From Actinomyces oris (GTDB lineage Bacteria > Actinomycetota > Actinomycetes > Actinomycetales > Actinomycetaceae), in assembly GCF_001937445.1 (NCBI RefSeq), contig NZ_MSKS01000028.1, positions 1-64,000 on the forward strand: a stretch of 64,000 nucleotides of DNA, in the 5' to 3' direction. Both the position numbers and the translations under genes were made by a program. Below the pieces are notes generated by a model. The model made no database searches, was not told the DNA's origin, and saw nothing but the letters and a program-made list of their open reading frames with translations. Shown here piece after piece: positions 1 through 9,232 of this stretch; the first letter of the stretch is position 1; every line of letters begins with the position of its first letter.

Positions 1-1
1 C

Positions 2-523
2 CGCCTGCGCCGCCAGTGCGACGCCATCATGGTGGGCACCGGCACCGCCCTCGCCGACGACCCCGCCCTCACCGTCCGCGACGAGGCAGGTCGGCCCGCA
101 CCGGCCCGCCTCCAGCCGCTGCGCGTCGTCGTCGGCTCCAGGAGACTGCCTCCCACCTCCAGGGTGCTCGCCGACGACCGCTACCTCCTCCTGCCCGACC
201 ACGACCCGCGCGCCGTCCTGACCGTCCTCGCCGAGCGCGAGATCCGCCATGTCCTGCTCGAAGGAGGCCCGACCCTCGCGACCGCCTTCCTGCGCGCCGG
301 CCTCGTCGACCAGGTCGTCGCCTACACGGCCCCCGCGCTTCTGGGCACGGGACCGGCCGCCCTCGCCGACTTCGGGGCCGCGACGATCACCGACGCCCTG
401 AGGCTGAGTCACCCCCGCGTCGAGGTCCTCGGCGCGGACGACGAGCTCGCCGTCCGCCTCTGCGGTGACCTGGAGGGCAACGACGTTCCCCCTGCCCACA
501 CCCCAACCGAGGAGAGTCACTGA
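2..523 (+). CDS. ribD: RibD, C-terminal reductase domain (5' end outside window)
   Basis: This is the C-terminal part of the bifunctional riboflavin enzyme RibD, which deaminates and then reduces the pyrimidine intermediate made from GTP. Only about 173 codons are inside the window, covering the NADPH-dependent reductase half: MVGTGTALADDPALTVR near the start and the nucleotide-binding segment LLEGGPTLATAFL about 75 codons later. The deaminase domain with its zinc site must lie upstream of position 1. The stop codon overlaps the ribE start by one base (TGATG), so the genes are translationally coupled. Any FMN riboswitch for the operon would be upstream and cannot be seen. Confidence 0.9.
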   Translation, partial: RLRRQCDAIMVGTGTALADDPALTVRDEAGRPAPARLQPLRVVVGSRRLPPTSRVLADDRYLLLPDHDPRAVLTVLAEREIRHVLLEGGPTLATAFLRAGLVDQVVAYTAPALLGTGPAALADFGAATITDALRLSHPRVEVLGADDELAVRLCGDLEGNDVPPAHTPTEESH

Positions 524-1182
524 TGTTCACCGGAATCGTCGAGGAGCTCGGGCGCGTCGTCCGGCTCGAGACCGTCGAGGACAGCGCCCGGCTGACGGTC
601 GAGGCGCCCACCGTCACCCAGAACGTGAGCCTGGGCGACTCCGTCAGCGTCAACGGGTGCTGCCTGACGGTCGCCGCCGTGCACGGGAGCACCTTCACCG
701 CCGACCTCATGGCCGAGACTCTCACGCGCACCACCCTGGGTTCCCAGGCGCCGGGAGACCCGGTCAACCTCGAGCGCGCCCTGCGCGCCAGCGACCGGCT
801 CGGCGGGCACATCGTCCAAGGGCACGTCGATGCCACCGCCGAGGTCCTCGACCACCACCGCGGTGAGCACTGGGACCTCCTACGCACCAGCCTGCCGCAG
901 GAGATCGCCCGCTACGTCGCCGTCAAGGGATCGGTCGCCCTCGACGGAGTGTCGCTGACGGTCGTCGACGTCGTCGACGCCCCCAACACCCTCGACGTCT
1001 CCCCCGTGCCGGGAGCGGAGGCGTCGCTCAGCGTCGGGCTCATTCCCGAGACGCTGCGACGCACGACCTTGGGCACGAGGCGGCCCGGAGAACGGGTCAA
1101 TCTCGAGGTCGACGTCCTGGCCAAGTACGCCGAGCGTCTTCTGAGCGCCCGCCCGCGCCAGGAGGGGCAGCAGACGTGCTGA
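523..1182 (+). CDS. ribE: Riboflavin synthase alpha chain
   Basis: 219 aa, the usual length for the trimeric enzyme that dismutates two 6,7-dimethyl-8-ribityllumazine molecules into riboflavin. It begins with the family signature MFTGIVEELG and has two internally homologous lumazine-binding repeats, residues about 1-97 and 98-195. Each carries the expected motifs: VNGCCLTV with ETLTRTTLG in the first, LDGVSLTV with ETLRRTTLG in the second. It starts on the A of the ribD stop and is followed by ribBA with a 7-nt overlap. Confidence 0.96.
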   Translation: MFTGIVEELGRVVRLETVEDSARLTVEAPTVTQNVSLGDSVSVNGCCLTVAAVHGSTFTADLMAETLTRTTLGSQAPGDPVNLERALRASDRLGGHIVQGHVDATAEVLDHHRGEHWDLLRTSLPQEIARYVAVKGSVALDGVSLTVVDVVDAPNTLDVSPVPGAEASLSVGLIPETLRRTTLGTRRPGERVNLEVDVLAKYAERLLSARPRQEGQQTC

Positions 1183-2507
1183 GCACCAGGAGCACATCCC
1201 CGAGCACACGCATGGACCGCGTCGAGGACGCACTTGCCGCCCTGCGCGAGGGCCGGACGGTCATCGTCGTCGACGATGAGAGCCGGGAGAACGAGGGGGA
1301 CCTCATCCTGCCCGCGCAGAGCGCCACGACCGAGCAGCTGGCCTTCGCGATCCGGCACTCGACCGGCATCATCTGCGCCCCCATGGCGGGCCAGGAGCTC
1401 GACCGCCTGGGCATCCCCATGATGACCGAACACAACACCGATCCCAAGAGGACGGCCTTCACGCTGAGCGCCGACGCCCGCACCGGCATCACCACGGGTG
1501 TGAGCGCCGCCGACCGGGCACGTACCGTCCGCGTCCTGGCGGACCCGGGCTCAGCTCCCAGCGACCTCGTCCGCCCCGGCCATGTCTTCCCCCTGCGGGC
1601 GCGCGAGGGCGGAATCCTCACGCGCCGCGGTCACACGGAGGCCGCCGTCGACCTCATGCGCCTGTCGGGCAACCGGCCCGTGGGGGTCCTGGTGGAGGTC
1701 ATTAACGACGACGGCACCATGGCGCGTCGGCACCAGCTGCGTGAGCTCGCCGACGCCCATGCCATGCCCATGATCTCGATCAGTGACCTGGAGCGCTACC
1801 GGTGGCTGCACGAGGAGCTCGTCGAGGAGGTCGTCTCAGCGCACCTGCCCACCGCGCACGGAGAGTTCACCGCCCACGCCCTGCGCAGCAGGGTCGACGG
1901 CACCGAGTACCTCGCACTGGTGTGCGGCCGCATCGCGGACGGTGAGGACGTCCTCACCCGAGTCCACTCCGCCTGCCTGACCGGCGACGTCCTGTCCTCC
2001 CTGCGCTGTGACTGCGGGCCGCAGCTGCGCGCCGCCATGGAGGCGATCAGCGCCCGTGGCCGCGGGGTCCTCGTCTACGCCTCCGACCATGAGGGGCGCG
2101 GCATCGGGCTCATCGACAAGCTCCGCGCCTACGCGCTGCAGGAGAAGGGTATGGACACCCTCGACGCCAACGTCGCGCTGGGGCTGCCGGCCGACGCCCG
2201 CAACTACGCCACCGCCGCCCAGGTGCTGCGCCACCTGGGCGTGCGCTCGGTCGAGCTCATGACGAACAACCCGGACAAGGTGGCGGGCCTGGAGCACTAT
2301 GGCGTCAGCGTCCGTTCCATGACGCCGACACCGACCTTCGCCAACGGGGAGAACCTCGACTACCTGCGCACCAAGCGCGACCGCATGGGCCATCTGCTCA
2401 CCGGGCTCGATCCCATCGGGTCCGGCGCTGGGTCACCGCCCGGCGAGGCGAGGGCCGACGACGACACCTGGCACACGAGCGACGAGAACGAAGGAGAGGA
2501 ACGATGA
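1176..2507 (+). CDS. ribBA: Bifunctional DHBP synthase / GTP cyclohydrolase II
   Basis: 443 aa. The N-terminal half (about residues 12-215) makes 3,4-dihydroxy-2-butanone 4-phosphate from ribulose 5-phosphate and has the acidic [11 protein letters not shown] motif. The C-terminal half (about 220-420) is GTP cyclohydrolase II, with zinc ligands in [15 protein letters not shown] and the catalytic [10 protein letters not shown] region. Both entry branches of riboflavin synthesis are thus covered by one polypeptide. I chose the GTG start because GGAGGGG lies about 8 nt before it; an ATG 36 nt downstream is the alternative. About 45 residues after the cyclohydrolase domain are acidic and probably disordered. 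Confidence 0.95.
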   Translation: MLSTRSTSPSTRMDRVEDALAALREGRTVIVVDDESRENEGDLILPAQSATTEQLAFAIRHSTGIICAPMAGQELDRLGIPMMTEHNTDPKRTAFTLSADARTGITTGVSAADRARTVRVLADPGSAPSDLVRPGHVFPLRAREGGILTRRGHTEAAVDLMRLSGNRPVGVLVEVINDDGTMARRHQLRELADAHAMPMISISDLERYRWLHEELVEEVVSAHLPTAHGEFTAHALRSRVDGTEYLALVCGRIADGEDVLTRVHSACLTGDVLSSLRCDCGPQLRAAMEAISARGRGVLVYASDHEGRGIGLIDKLRAYALQEKGMDTLDANVALGLPADARNYATAAQVLRHLGVRSVELMTNNPDKVAGLEHYGVSVRSMTPTPTFANGENLDYLRTKRDRMGHLLTGLDPIGSGAGSPPGEARADDDTWHTSDENEGEER

Positions 2508-2977
2508 GCGGATCCGGTGCACCTGAGCAGAGCGCACCTCACGCGCGGGGCATGAGGGTGACAGTCGTGGCCGCCCAGTGGCACGAGCACATCATGGGAG
2601 GCCTGGTCGCCGGGGCGCTGCGCGCCGTCGAGGAGGCCGGAGCCCAGGCGAGCATCGTCCGGGCGGTGGGCTCCTTCGAGCTGCCGGTCCTCGCCGCGGC
2701 CGCCGCCCGGGGCGGTGCCGAGGCGGTCGTCGCGCTGGGCGTCGTCATCCGCGGCGGCACCCCACACTTCGACTACGTGTGTCGGGCCGCGACCGACGGG
2801 TTGAGCCGGGTGGCGCTGGATACCGGGGTGCCGGTGGGCTTCGGCGTGCTCACCTGCGACGACGAGGCCCAGGCGCTGGCCCGCTGCGGCGGGCCGGGCG
2901 CGGAGGAGGACAAGGGCTACGAGGCGGCGTGCGCCGCCATGTCCACGGCGCTCACGCTGGCCGCCATGCGGGGCTGA
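2504..2977 (+). CDS. ribH: 6,7-dimethyl-8-ribityllumazine synthase
   Basis: 157 aa, standard for the icosahedral lumazine synthase that condenses the RibD product with DHBP. Recognisable elements are the substrate-binding SFELPVLA segment near residue 52 and the [16 protein letters not shown] loop with its catalytic histidine around residue 88. The start overlaps the ribBA stop as ATGA. It ends the rib operon only 7 nt from the convergent holA stop, so no separate terminator fits between the two genes. Confidence 0.96.
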   Translation: MSGSGAPEQSAPHARGMRVTVVAAQWHEHIMGGLVAGALRAVEEAGAQASIVRAVGSFELPVLAAAAARGGAEAVVALGVVIRGGTPHFDYVCRAATDGLSRVALDTGVPVGFGVLTCDDEAQALARCGGPGAEEDKGYEAACAAMSTALTLAAMRG

Positions 2978-2984
2978 GAGTTGC

Positions 2985-4016
2985 TCAGCGTCGGCGGCTG
3001 CCGGCGCGGCGGGCGTTGCAGATCGTCAGGACCGCCCGCTCGACGGCGTAGACGGGGTCGCGGCTGGCCCCCTTGGCCTCGGCGTCAGCCCGGGCCACGG
3101 CCAGGATCGAGGCGGCCAGAGCGTCGTCGGACCAGCCCTGGAGCTCACGGCGGGCCCGGTCCACCTGCCAGGGGGCCATGCCCAGCTCGGCGGGGCTCAT
3201 GCGCCGCCCCCCGGCGGCCGCGACCCTGGCGAGCTGGCGCACCTTCATGGCCAGGGCCGCGACGATGGCCACCGGGTCGGTGCCGGTGGCCACGGCGTGG
3301 CGCAGGGCCGTGATGGCGGCCGGGGTGTTGCCGGCTGCGGCGGCGTCGGCCACGGTGAAACCGGTGGCCTCGATGCGCCCGGCGTAGTAGGTGCGCACGT
3401 GGTCGACGCTGATGGTGCCCTGGGTGTCGGCGAGGAGCTGGTCGACGGCGGAGCACAGCTCGCGCAGGTCGCTGCCCAGGGCGTCGACGAGGGCGCCGAC
3501 GGCCTCGGGGGCGATGCTTCGTCCGGCGCGGCGCACGTCGGCGACGACCAGGGAGGACTTGCCCTTGGCGCTCTTGACGGCCTCGCACTGGACGGTCGGG
3601 TAGGGCGAGGCCTTAATGGCATCCAGCAGGCGCTTGCCCCGCTGGCCCCCGTTGTGGCGCAGGATGACGCTGACCTCGGGGTCGGCGGCGCCCACGTAGG
3701 CGATGAGGTCGCTCAGCAGGGCGTCAGTCATCTGTTCCAGGGCGGGGACGTAGACGAGCCGGGGCTCTCCGAACAGGGAGGGGGACACGAGGGTGTCGAG
3801 CTGGTGGGGCTCGTAGGTGGCGGCCTCCAGGCGCGTGATCTCGGTGGTGGGATCCTTGGCCTTGGCCTGCGCCAGCAGATTCCTCACCGCTCGGTCAGCG
3901 AGGACCTCCTCGCCGGCGCGGATGAGAACGATCGGCGCCAGCTGGGCCTGGTCCCAGCGCAGTCCAGCCGGTGCCTTGCGCGGGCCCCGAGGGCGGGAGG
4001 TTCGAGTCGCTGCCAT
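2985..4016 (-). CDS. holA: DNA polymerase III delta subunit (clamp-loader subunit)
   Basis: 343 aa, the normal HolA size. In the clamp loader, delta opens the beta sliding clamp. The protein shows the AAA+-like N-terminal fold with LIRAGEEVLADRAV, the segment LVYVPALEQMTDALLSDL, and a helical C-terminal domain including AALAMKVRQLARV. The reading frame stays open far upstream, but homology starts at MAATRTSRPRG, so that ATG is taken as the start. It has no clear Shine-Dalgarno and lies 133 nt inside the end of comEC, so translation is probably coupled to comEC. The comEA-comEC-holA order is common in bacteria. Confidence 0.93.
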   Translation of the reverse strand: MAATRTSRPRGPRKAPAGLRWDQAQLAPIVLIRAGEEVLADRAVRNLLAQAKAKDPTTEITRLEAATYEPHQLDTLVSPSLFGEPRLVYVPALEQMTDALLSDLIAYVGAADPEVSVILRHNGGQRGKRLLDAIKASPYPTVQCEAVKSAKGKSSLVVADVRRAGRSIAPEAVGALVDALGSDLRELCSAVDQLLADTQGTISVDHVRTYYAGRIEATGFTVADAAAAGNTPAAITALRHAVATGTDPVAIVAALAMKVRQLARVAAAGGRRMSPAELGMAPWQVDRARRELQGWSDDALAASILAVARADAEAKGASRDPVYAVERAVLTICNARRAGSRRR

Positions 4017-5776
4017 GGGGCAAGCCTGCCACGAGCGGGCCACGTCAGCCCCCTGGCCCCCTCCAGCAGAGCGCGGCGGGTGCGGGGAGACACTGCGAGC
4101 AGGAGCCCGATCTCGCAGCCCCCCAGTGCCAGGGCGCCCGTCAGGCCGCCCGGCCAGGGCAGGGTGGCGCCGGGCAGGTGGGCGAAGAAGCCGGCCACCC
4201 ACACCATCCAGGAGCAGGCCGCGAGCGCCGGCCAGGCGATGACGGCGGCAGCCGCGGGCCAGGCCGGAGCGACCAGTGCCGCCAGGAGCCCGCTGATGGT
4301 GGCGATGACCGCTGCCGGTTCGCTGAGCAGGTTGGCGGGCACCGACCAGGCCCCCACCGAGGGCTGAAGGAGGATGAGGATCGGCCCGCAGGCTGCCTGG
4401 GCCACCAGCGGCAGCGCCACGGCGGCGGCCAGCCACCTGGGAAGACGACGTGAGAGGCGGGCCGCGACCGGCTTGGAGCCGATGACGATCCCGGCGGTGG
4501 CCACCACGGACAGTGCGAAGCCGTAGTCGCGGGACTGCCAGGGGTCGATGAGCAGCAGGACGATGGCTCCGGCGCACAGGGCGGGCACGGAGGCGGCGCG
4601 CCTGCCGGCGACGACGCCCAGCAACATGACGGCCCCCATGGTGGCGGCGCGCAGCACGGAGCCCGACGGGCGCACCAGGATGACGAGAGCAGTCAGCAGG
4701 ACCGCTCCGAGCAGTGCCCGCCACCGTCGGGGCAGCACCCCGAGGGCTTCCAGCCCCAGTCCCAGGATGATGGCGACGTGCTGCCCGGAGACGGCGGTCA
4801 GGTGCGTCATGGAGACGGTGCGCATGTCCTCGCGCAGCTGGGCCGGCAGGGCGTGGTCGTCGCCCAGGGCGACACCGGGTACGAGGCTGCGGGCCCCTGG
4901 CGGCCAGAAGCCTGTCTCCTCCCCCGCTCCTGCTGCGCCCGGGGCCCCGATGCCCGGTGCGCCGACGGCCTGGGCGAGACCGGCACGGACGGAAGTGACG
5001 GCCCCGAGTATCCCGCTCGGTGGGGCAAGGACGGTCAGACCGGCGCGCTTGGGGATGATGGCGGCCTCGGCACGGCCGGGCTCGGTGGGGCGCAGGCGCG
5101 TGCGCACTTGGACGCGGGTCCCCATGGGCAGGCTCAGCCACTGCTTGTCGCCCAGGACGGTGGCGCTCAGAGTGGAGGCCCGCGTGTCCACTTGCTCGAC
5201 GTCGAGGGCGGTGATGACCAGGGTGGAGCGGCTGGTGGCCGAGACTCGCGGCTGCTGGGAGACGGTGCCGATGAGGGTGACCGGCTGCCCGCAGGCCACT
5301 GCCGCGGTCAGCGGGTCGCGCTGGCGGGCCCACAGGTGGGCGGCGCTGATGGTCAGGACCGTCGCGGCGCACAGGGCGCACACGAGCAGGCTGGCGCTGA
5401 GGGTTCCCATTGCCCCGGGGTCGTGGTCGGGGGCTCCGGGACGCGGGTCGGCCCGGTGGCGCGGTGGCCGGAAACGCAGGACGGGGACCACGAGCAGCGC
5501 AGCCAGGGCGGTGCACCCCGAGGCCAGGAGCAGGGCGCCTCTCCAGGCATCTGCTGCCTCACGTCCGACGGCCCACCAGGCGCCGGCCCAGCAGGTGGCC
5601 GCGGGGGCGAGCAGGCGCAGGTCCAGGGCCTCGGGGGCCTTGGAGATGGTGGCGTGCCGGCGCCGGTTTCGGTGCCGGTTGCGGCCCTGTTCCTGGCGCG
5701 GTCGCGCATACAGCGCGGGGTCGTCCCACGGGGCCCTGGGGCTGTCCCCGTCATTGCCACCATGGTTCTCGTTCAT
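3884..5776 (-). CDS. comEC: ComEC/Rec2-family DNA uptake channel lacking the MBL domain
   Basis: 630 aa polytopic membrane protein expected to carry single-stranded DNA across the membrane during natural transformation. A soluble N-terminal (DUF4131-like) region is followed by the Competence domain with the motif TAVSGQHVAIILGLGLE near residue 330 and some ten hydrophobic segments up to about residue 570. Many ComEC proteins continue into a metallo-beta-lactamase-like nuclease domain; this one stops instead. Its last 44 residues are Arg-rich and encoded inside the 5' end of holA in another frame, so the true C terminus is uncertain. The start overlaps the comEA stop (ATGA). Confidence 0.88.
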   Translation of the reverse strand: MNENHGGNDGDSPRAPWDDPALYARPRQEQGRNRHRNRRRHATISKAPEALDLRLLAPAATCWAGAWWAVGREAADAWRGALLLASGCTALAALLVVPVLRFRPPRHRADPRPGAPDHDPGAMGTLSASLLVCALCAATVLTISAAHLWARQRDPLTAAVACGQPVTLIGTVSQQPRVSATSRSTLVITALDVEQVDTRASTLSATVLGDKQWLSLPMGTRVQVRTRLRPTEPGRAEAAIIPKRAGLTVLAPPSGILGAVTSVRAGLAQAVGAPGIGAPGAAGAGEETGFWPPGARSLVPGVALGDDHALPAQLREDMRTVSMTHLTAVSGQHVAIILGLGLEALGVLPRRWRALLGAVLLTALVILVRPSGSVLRAATMGAVMLLGVVAGRRAASVPALCAGAIVLLLIDPWQSRDYGFALSVVATAGIVIGSKPVAARLSRRLPRWLAAAVALPLVAQAACGPILILLQPSVGAWSVPANLLSEPAAVIATISGLLAALVAPAWPAAAAVIAWPALAACSWMVWVAGFFAHLPGATLPWPGGLTGALALGGCEIGLLLAVSPRTRRALLEGARGLTWPARGRLAPWQRLEPPALGARARHRLDCAGTRPSWRRSFSSAPARRSSLTER

Positions 5777-6624
5777 ACGGTGGCCTGTTCTCGCAGGCCC
5801 TCGAGCTTGGCCTTGCCGATGCCGGGGACGTCGGTGAGGGCGTCGACGTTTGCGAAGGGCCCGTGGGAGTCGCGGTACTCGACGATCCGTTGGGCCAGGG
5901 CCGGGCCGATGCCGGGCAGCTTCTCCAGCTCGGAGGCGGAGGCCGTGTTGATGTTGATCGTCCCGGATGCGCCGCCGTTGGTCTTCCCCGGGGCTGTTCC
6001 CACACTGGGGGTGACGGCCCCACCGGGTTGCGGTGCGGGGTCGGGCAGGACCTCGCCGATGCGCGGGACCCGGATCTGTTCGCCGTCGGTCAGGACCCGG
6101 GCGAGGTTGAGCTGCTCGGTATCGGCGTCCGCGCTGGCTCCTCCGACGGCGTTGATGGCGTCGGTGACGCGGCTTCCCGGAGGCAGGGTCACCACCCCCG
6201 GCCTGCTCACCGCCCCGGTCACGTGGACGACGACGCTGCCCGATGTCGCGCTCAAGCCGCCTGGTCCTGCCGCTGATCCCGCGGCAGGCGCAGTGGCTGG
6301 TCTCATGGCTGGACTCGTGGCCGTGCCGGTGGGTGGAGGCCGCATCGCCGTCGAGGTCCCTGCCGCGGCGACCGGGACCGCTTGGCCGCCGGCACCGGTC
6401 GAGACCAGGACGGCCCTCAGTGCCAGGGCAAGAGCCAAGATGAGGAGGGCGGAGCCGGCGATGATCGCCGCCCGAGGCGCGATCGCGAGGCGGCGTGGCC
6501 GACGCACCGGCTCCTCGGGGTCGGTTGAGCAGGCCAGACGCACAAGGTCATCCAAGGACTTGTGCGTACGGCTCCGTCTGGCTCCCATGTCCACGACGGT
6601 AGGGACTGGGGTCGTGCGGCGCAT
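5773..6624 (-). CDS. comEA: ComEA-like DNA receptor, SLBB and helix-hairpin-helix domains
   Basis: 283 aa. A cytoplasmic Arg-rich N terminus precedes one transmembrane anchor (about residues 51-73), a Pro/Thr/Ala linker, an SLBB domain (about 130-195, containing VVVHVTGAVSRPGVVTLPPG), a second Gly/Pro linker, and two helix-hairpin-helix motifs at the end (NINTASASELEKLPGIGPA and DALTDVPGIGKAKLEGL). This is the standard ComEA layout for binding double-stranded DNA outside the membrane and passing it to ComEC, encoded immediately downstream. No strong ribosome-binding site is seen before the chosen ATG; an internal ATG at codon 13 is possible. Confidence 0.92.
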   Translation of the reverse strand: MRRTTPVPTVVDMGARRSRTHKSLDDLVRLACSTDPEEPVRRPRRLAIAPRAAIIAGSALLILALALALRAVLVSTGAGGQAVPVAAAGTSTAMRPPPTGTATSPAMRPATAPAAGSAAGPGGLSATSGSVVVHVTGAVSRPGVVTLPPGSRVTDAINAVGGASADADTEQLNLARVLTDGEQIRVPRIGEVLPDPAPQPGGAVTPSVGTAPGKTNGGASGTININTASASELEKLPGIGPALAQRIVEYRDSHGPFANVDALTDVPGIGKAKLEGLREQATV

Positions 6625-6700
6625 GGGGAGGTCGTCTGCTCTGTGGAGAGCACTGGCGTCTGGCGGCCTGTGGCAACCGGGCTGCGTCGTCGCCCCTGGC

Positions 6701-7576
6701 TCAGTGGGTCCTCAGGTCCGGGGCGACGGCGATGCCGAGGGCGCCGGGGCCCACGTGGGTGCTTGTGGCCTCGTCGACCGGGAGGGTGAGGACCTCGGTG
6801 ACCTTGGCGCCTGCCTCCTCCATGGCCTGGCGAAGATCGGTCTCGAGCAGCGCCAGCTTGTCGGCGTCGTCGCCTTGGATAACCAGGCGCACCGGGTCGG
6901 CGGGGCGCCTGGGGCCGGACAGGGCGGTGCCGCCGGCGACGCGGACGGCCTGCGCGATGAGGTGGCGCCTGGCTCGGGCCGCACCACGCACGATCTCCAG
7001 CGTGCGGATCCCGTCGCGGGTCAGGGCCAGGACCGGGCGGATTCCAAGCACGCCGTCCAGGCGGGCAGTGGTGCGGTCGATCCTTCCCGAGCGTGCCAGG
7101 CGCACCAGGTCGTCAACGACGAAGAGCTGACAGGAGCGGGCGGTGCTGGCCTGAGCCAGGGCGGCACCGCGACGGGCGTCGTGGGCGCCGGCGGCGGCCA
7201 GCACCGCGAGCCCCAGGGCGCCGGAGCTGGTGCCGGAGTCGACGACGCGCAGCCACTGCGGGCGACGACGCCCCGTGCTCGGGCCCGGGGCGTTGTTGTC
7301 GGCCTGGTAGTCGGCCTCAAGCCGGGCGGCGGCGATGCGGGCGTTGTCCATGGTGCCGGACAGGGCCGAGGAGATGTGGATGGCCAGGACCTCTTCGGCC
7401 CTGCTGGCCGCGCGCCGGTAGGCGTCCGCCAGCTCCTGGACACTGGGCCGGGAGGTGGTCCCGGGCTCACCGCTCTCAGCGGGGATGGCGTGCAGCGGCA
7501 CCACCTCGATCGCGCGCTCACGCAGGAGGGGCTCCGTCAGGCAGGCGGCGGAGTCGGTGACGACGGCGAGCGACAT
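6701..7576 (-). CDS. DegV family fatty-acid-binding protein
   Basis: 291 aa. DegV proteins (FakB-like) bind a fatty acid between two alpha/beta domains; in Firmicutes they present it to the kinase FakA. Visible motifs are VVTDSAACL at the N terminus, HISSALSGTMDNA around residue 80, and the central VVDSGTSSGALGLAVL. The lipid-binding family is clear, the ligand is not, and no FakA-type kinase is nearby. I chose the ATG preceded by AAGG rather than a TTG 39 nt upstream that would add 13 residues. Confidence 0.88.
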   Translation of the reverse strand: MSLAVVTDSAACLTEPLLRERAIEVVPLHAIPAESGEPGTTSRPSVQELADAYRRAASRAEEVLAIHISSALSGTMDNARIAAARLEADYQADNNAPGPSTGRRRPQWLRVVDSGTSSGALGLAVLAAAGAHDARRGAALAQASTARSCQLFVVDDLVRLARSGRIDRTTARLDGVLGIRPVLALTRDGIRTLEIVRGAARARRHLIAQAVRVAGGTALSGPRRPADPVRLVIQGDDADKLALLETDLRQAMEEAGAKVTEVLTLPVDEATSTHVGPGALGIAVAPDLRTH

Positions 7577-7706
7577 GTGGCATACCTTATCGGCAAGCCG
7601 CTCGCTCACCGGCAAGGCGCCGCACGCTGCGGCTGCCGCGGTTGCTGTGACTGCCGCCTGCGCGCCCCGGGCCGTGCGTCATTGCTCGCTCAGGGCTCGC
7701 GGGCCT

Positions 7707-8963
7707 TCAGCGATAAGAGACCAGGAGGTCCTCGTAGAGGTTGATGAGCCGTTTAGTCATCGTCTCGGAGTCGAACTGCTGAGCCACCTCCAGGGCCCCG
7801 TCGGACAGCTCGGCGAGCCGGGCGTCGTCGGAGAGCAGGGAGGCGAAAACCCGGGCGAAGTCCTCCCCCTCGATGCCGTCGGTGAGGATCGCGTTGCGCT
7901 CGGTGAGGCACTCGGTCATCCGCTCATCGCAGTAGACGATCGGCAGCCCGCAGGCGGCGGCCTCCAGGAACACCATGGGCTGGTTGTCGAAGTGGTAGGA
8001 GGCCAGGGAGAAGATATCGGCCTGCTTGAGCAGGACGGCGACCTCCTCCGGCGAGCGCGCACCGGTCAGGATCACCCGGTGGGCCACCCCGAGCTCCTCG
8101 GCACGCCGCCCCAGCTCCTCCTGGGAGGGTCCGGGGCCCACGAGCACCAGCTTGACCGGCAGGTCGGCCAGGTGGGGCATGGCCTCGATGAGCGTCATCT
8201 GCCGCTTCTCCGGGCTGAGGCGAGCCACGCAGATGATGATCTTCTCACCGGGGGCCTTGGGGATCGGCGAGTCGGCGGCGCGGGCACTGCGGTAACGGGA
8301 GGAGTCCAGCCCGTTGGGCAGCACCATGCAGGGGACGGTCAGCCCGCCGTCGTTGATGAGGATCCTGGCCAGGTGCTGGGAAGGCGACAGGCAGGCGTCG
8401 CACTTGTTGGCGAAGGCCGCGGTCAGGCGCCACCCCTGACGGGACAGGGCCATCTTCATGTCGCGCTTGTTGAGGTGCTTGATGGTCTCCCGGTGGACGC
8501 GGGGAAGGACCGGCAGCGACTTGAGCGCCACTGGGAAGGCGACGGACAGGGCCAACAGGCCCGAGACCACGGCCAGCGGGTAGTCGTCGATGAGCTCGGT
8601 GTAGAGAGTGTGGATGGTGGTGACGTGAGGGATGTTCTGACGCTTGGCCACCCAGTGCGCCAGGACCCCCAGGCTGAACTGAGTCTGGCTGTGGACGACG
8701 TCGAAGTCGTAGGCGTCGAAGCGCCGGGCCAGGCCGGGATAGATGGTGGCGACCTCGCGGCTGTCGAAGACGTAGTAGCGCGAGGAGGACAGGCGGATGA
8801 CGTGGTCGTCGGTCTCCTCATGGCCCTCGGCCTTGGGGGCCACCACGTAGACCTCGTGTCCCATGCGCTCCAGGGCAGCGCGGAAGGTGGCTGTGGAGGT
8901 GGCCACGCCGTGGACGGAGGGGAGGTAGTCGTCAATGAAGAAGGCGATCCGCACGTCGCTCAC
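7707..8963 (-). CDS. GT4-type glycosyltransferase
   Basis: 418 aa, a two-Rossmann-fold (GT-B) transferase. The N-terminal acceptor domain begins IAFFIDDYLPSVHGVAT. The donor domain carries CVARLSPEKRQMTLIEAM and ends with the EX7E-type signature in FDNQPMVFLEAAACGLPIV. It resembles actinobacterial enzymes that transfer sugars (often mannose or glucose from nucleotide sugars) to membrane glycolipids, but donor and acceptor cannot be read from the sequence. The GTG start follows AGGATCAG; the frame stays open 150 nt further up without family similarity. No other glycan gene is adjacent. Confidence 0.88.
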   Translation of the reverse strand: MSDVRIAFFIDDYLPSVHGVATSTATFRAALERMGHEVYVVAPKAEGHEETDDHVIRLSSSRYYVFDSREVATIYPGLARRFDAYDFDVVHSQTQFSLGVLAHWVAKRQNIPHVTTIHTLYTELIDDYPLAVVSGLLALSVAFPVALKSLPVLPRVHRETIKHLNKRDMKMALSRQGWRLTAAFANKCDACLSPSQHLARILINDGGLTVPCMVLPNGLDSSRYRSARAADSPIPKAPGEKIIICVARLSPEKRQMTLIEAMPHLADLPVKLVLVGPGPSQEELGRRAEELGVAHRVILTGARSPEEVAVLLKQADIFSLASYHFDNQPMVFLEAAACGLPIVYCDERMTECLTERNAILTDGIEGEDFARVFASLLSDDARLAELSDGALEVAQQFDSETMTKRLINLYEDLLVSYR

Positions 8964-9220
8964 CTGATCCTGTGGTCCGGGTGTGTAAGCAGCAGGCCCG
9001 TAAGGGGACGTTCTTCCGGAAACGACGACGCAGGGGGCAACATGGGGCGTGTAAACCTCGCGGCACTGGGGACACGGGCAGGCGTGGGATCGGACGTATG
9101 CTCCCAACGCCATCGAGGCCCGAGGCTACCTTGTCCGCCGGGCACCTGCCTCCCTCACGGTCAGGAACGGCGCCACCTGCACCGCCACGCCCTGGTCTGC
9201 GCGCTGGCAGGTTCGGCGTT

Positions 9221-9232
9221 TACGATGGCTCC
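9221..9232 (+). promoter_or_regulatory. Putative leaderless promoter of the DUF853 ATPase
   Basis: TACGAT (TANNNT-type -10) ends exactly 6 nt before the ATG, and there is no Shine-Dalgarno. Transcription would begin at or next to the start codon. No good -35 is visible. Confidence 0.4.

Noticed and set aside
1-520. FMN riboswitch for the rib operon
   Set aside because: The window begins inside ribD; any riboswitch would be upstream and cannot be assessed.
2985-5516. holA frame extended to 843 codons
   Set aside because: The upstream 500 codons are an out-of-frame reading of comEC; homology to HolA starts at the ATG at 4016.
4778-7744. 988-codon plus-strand open frame
   Set aside because: It lies opposite comEC, comEA and DegV genes, is Gly/Arg/Pro-rich with no domain, and is the antisense shadow common in high-GC DNA.
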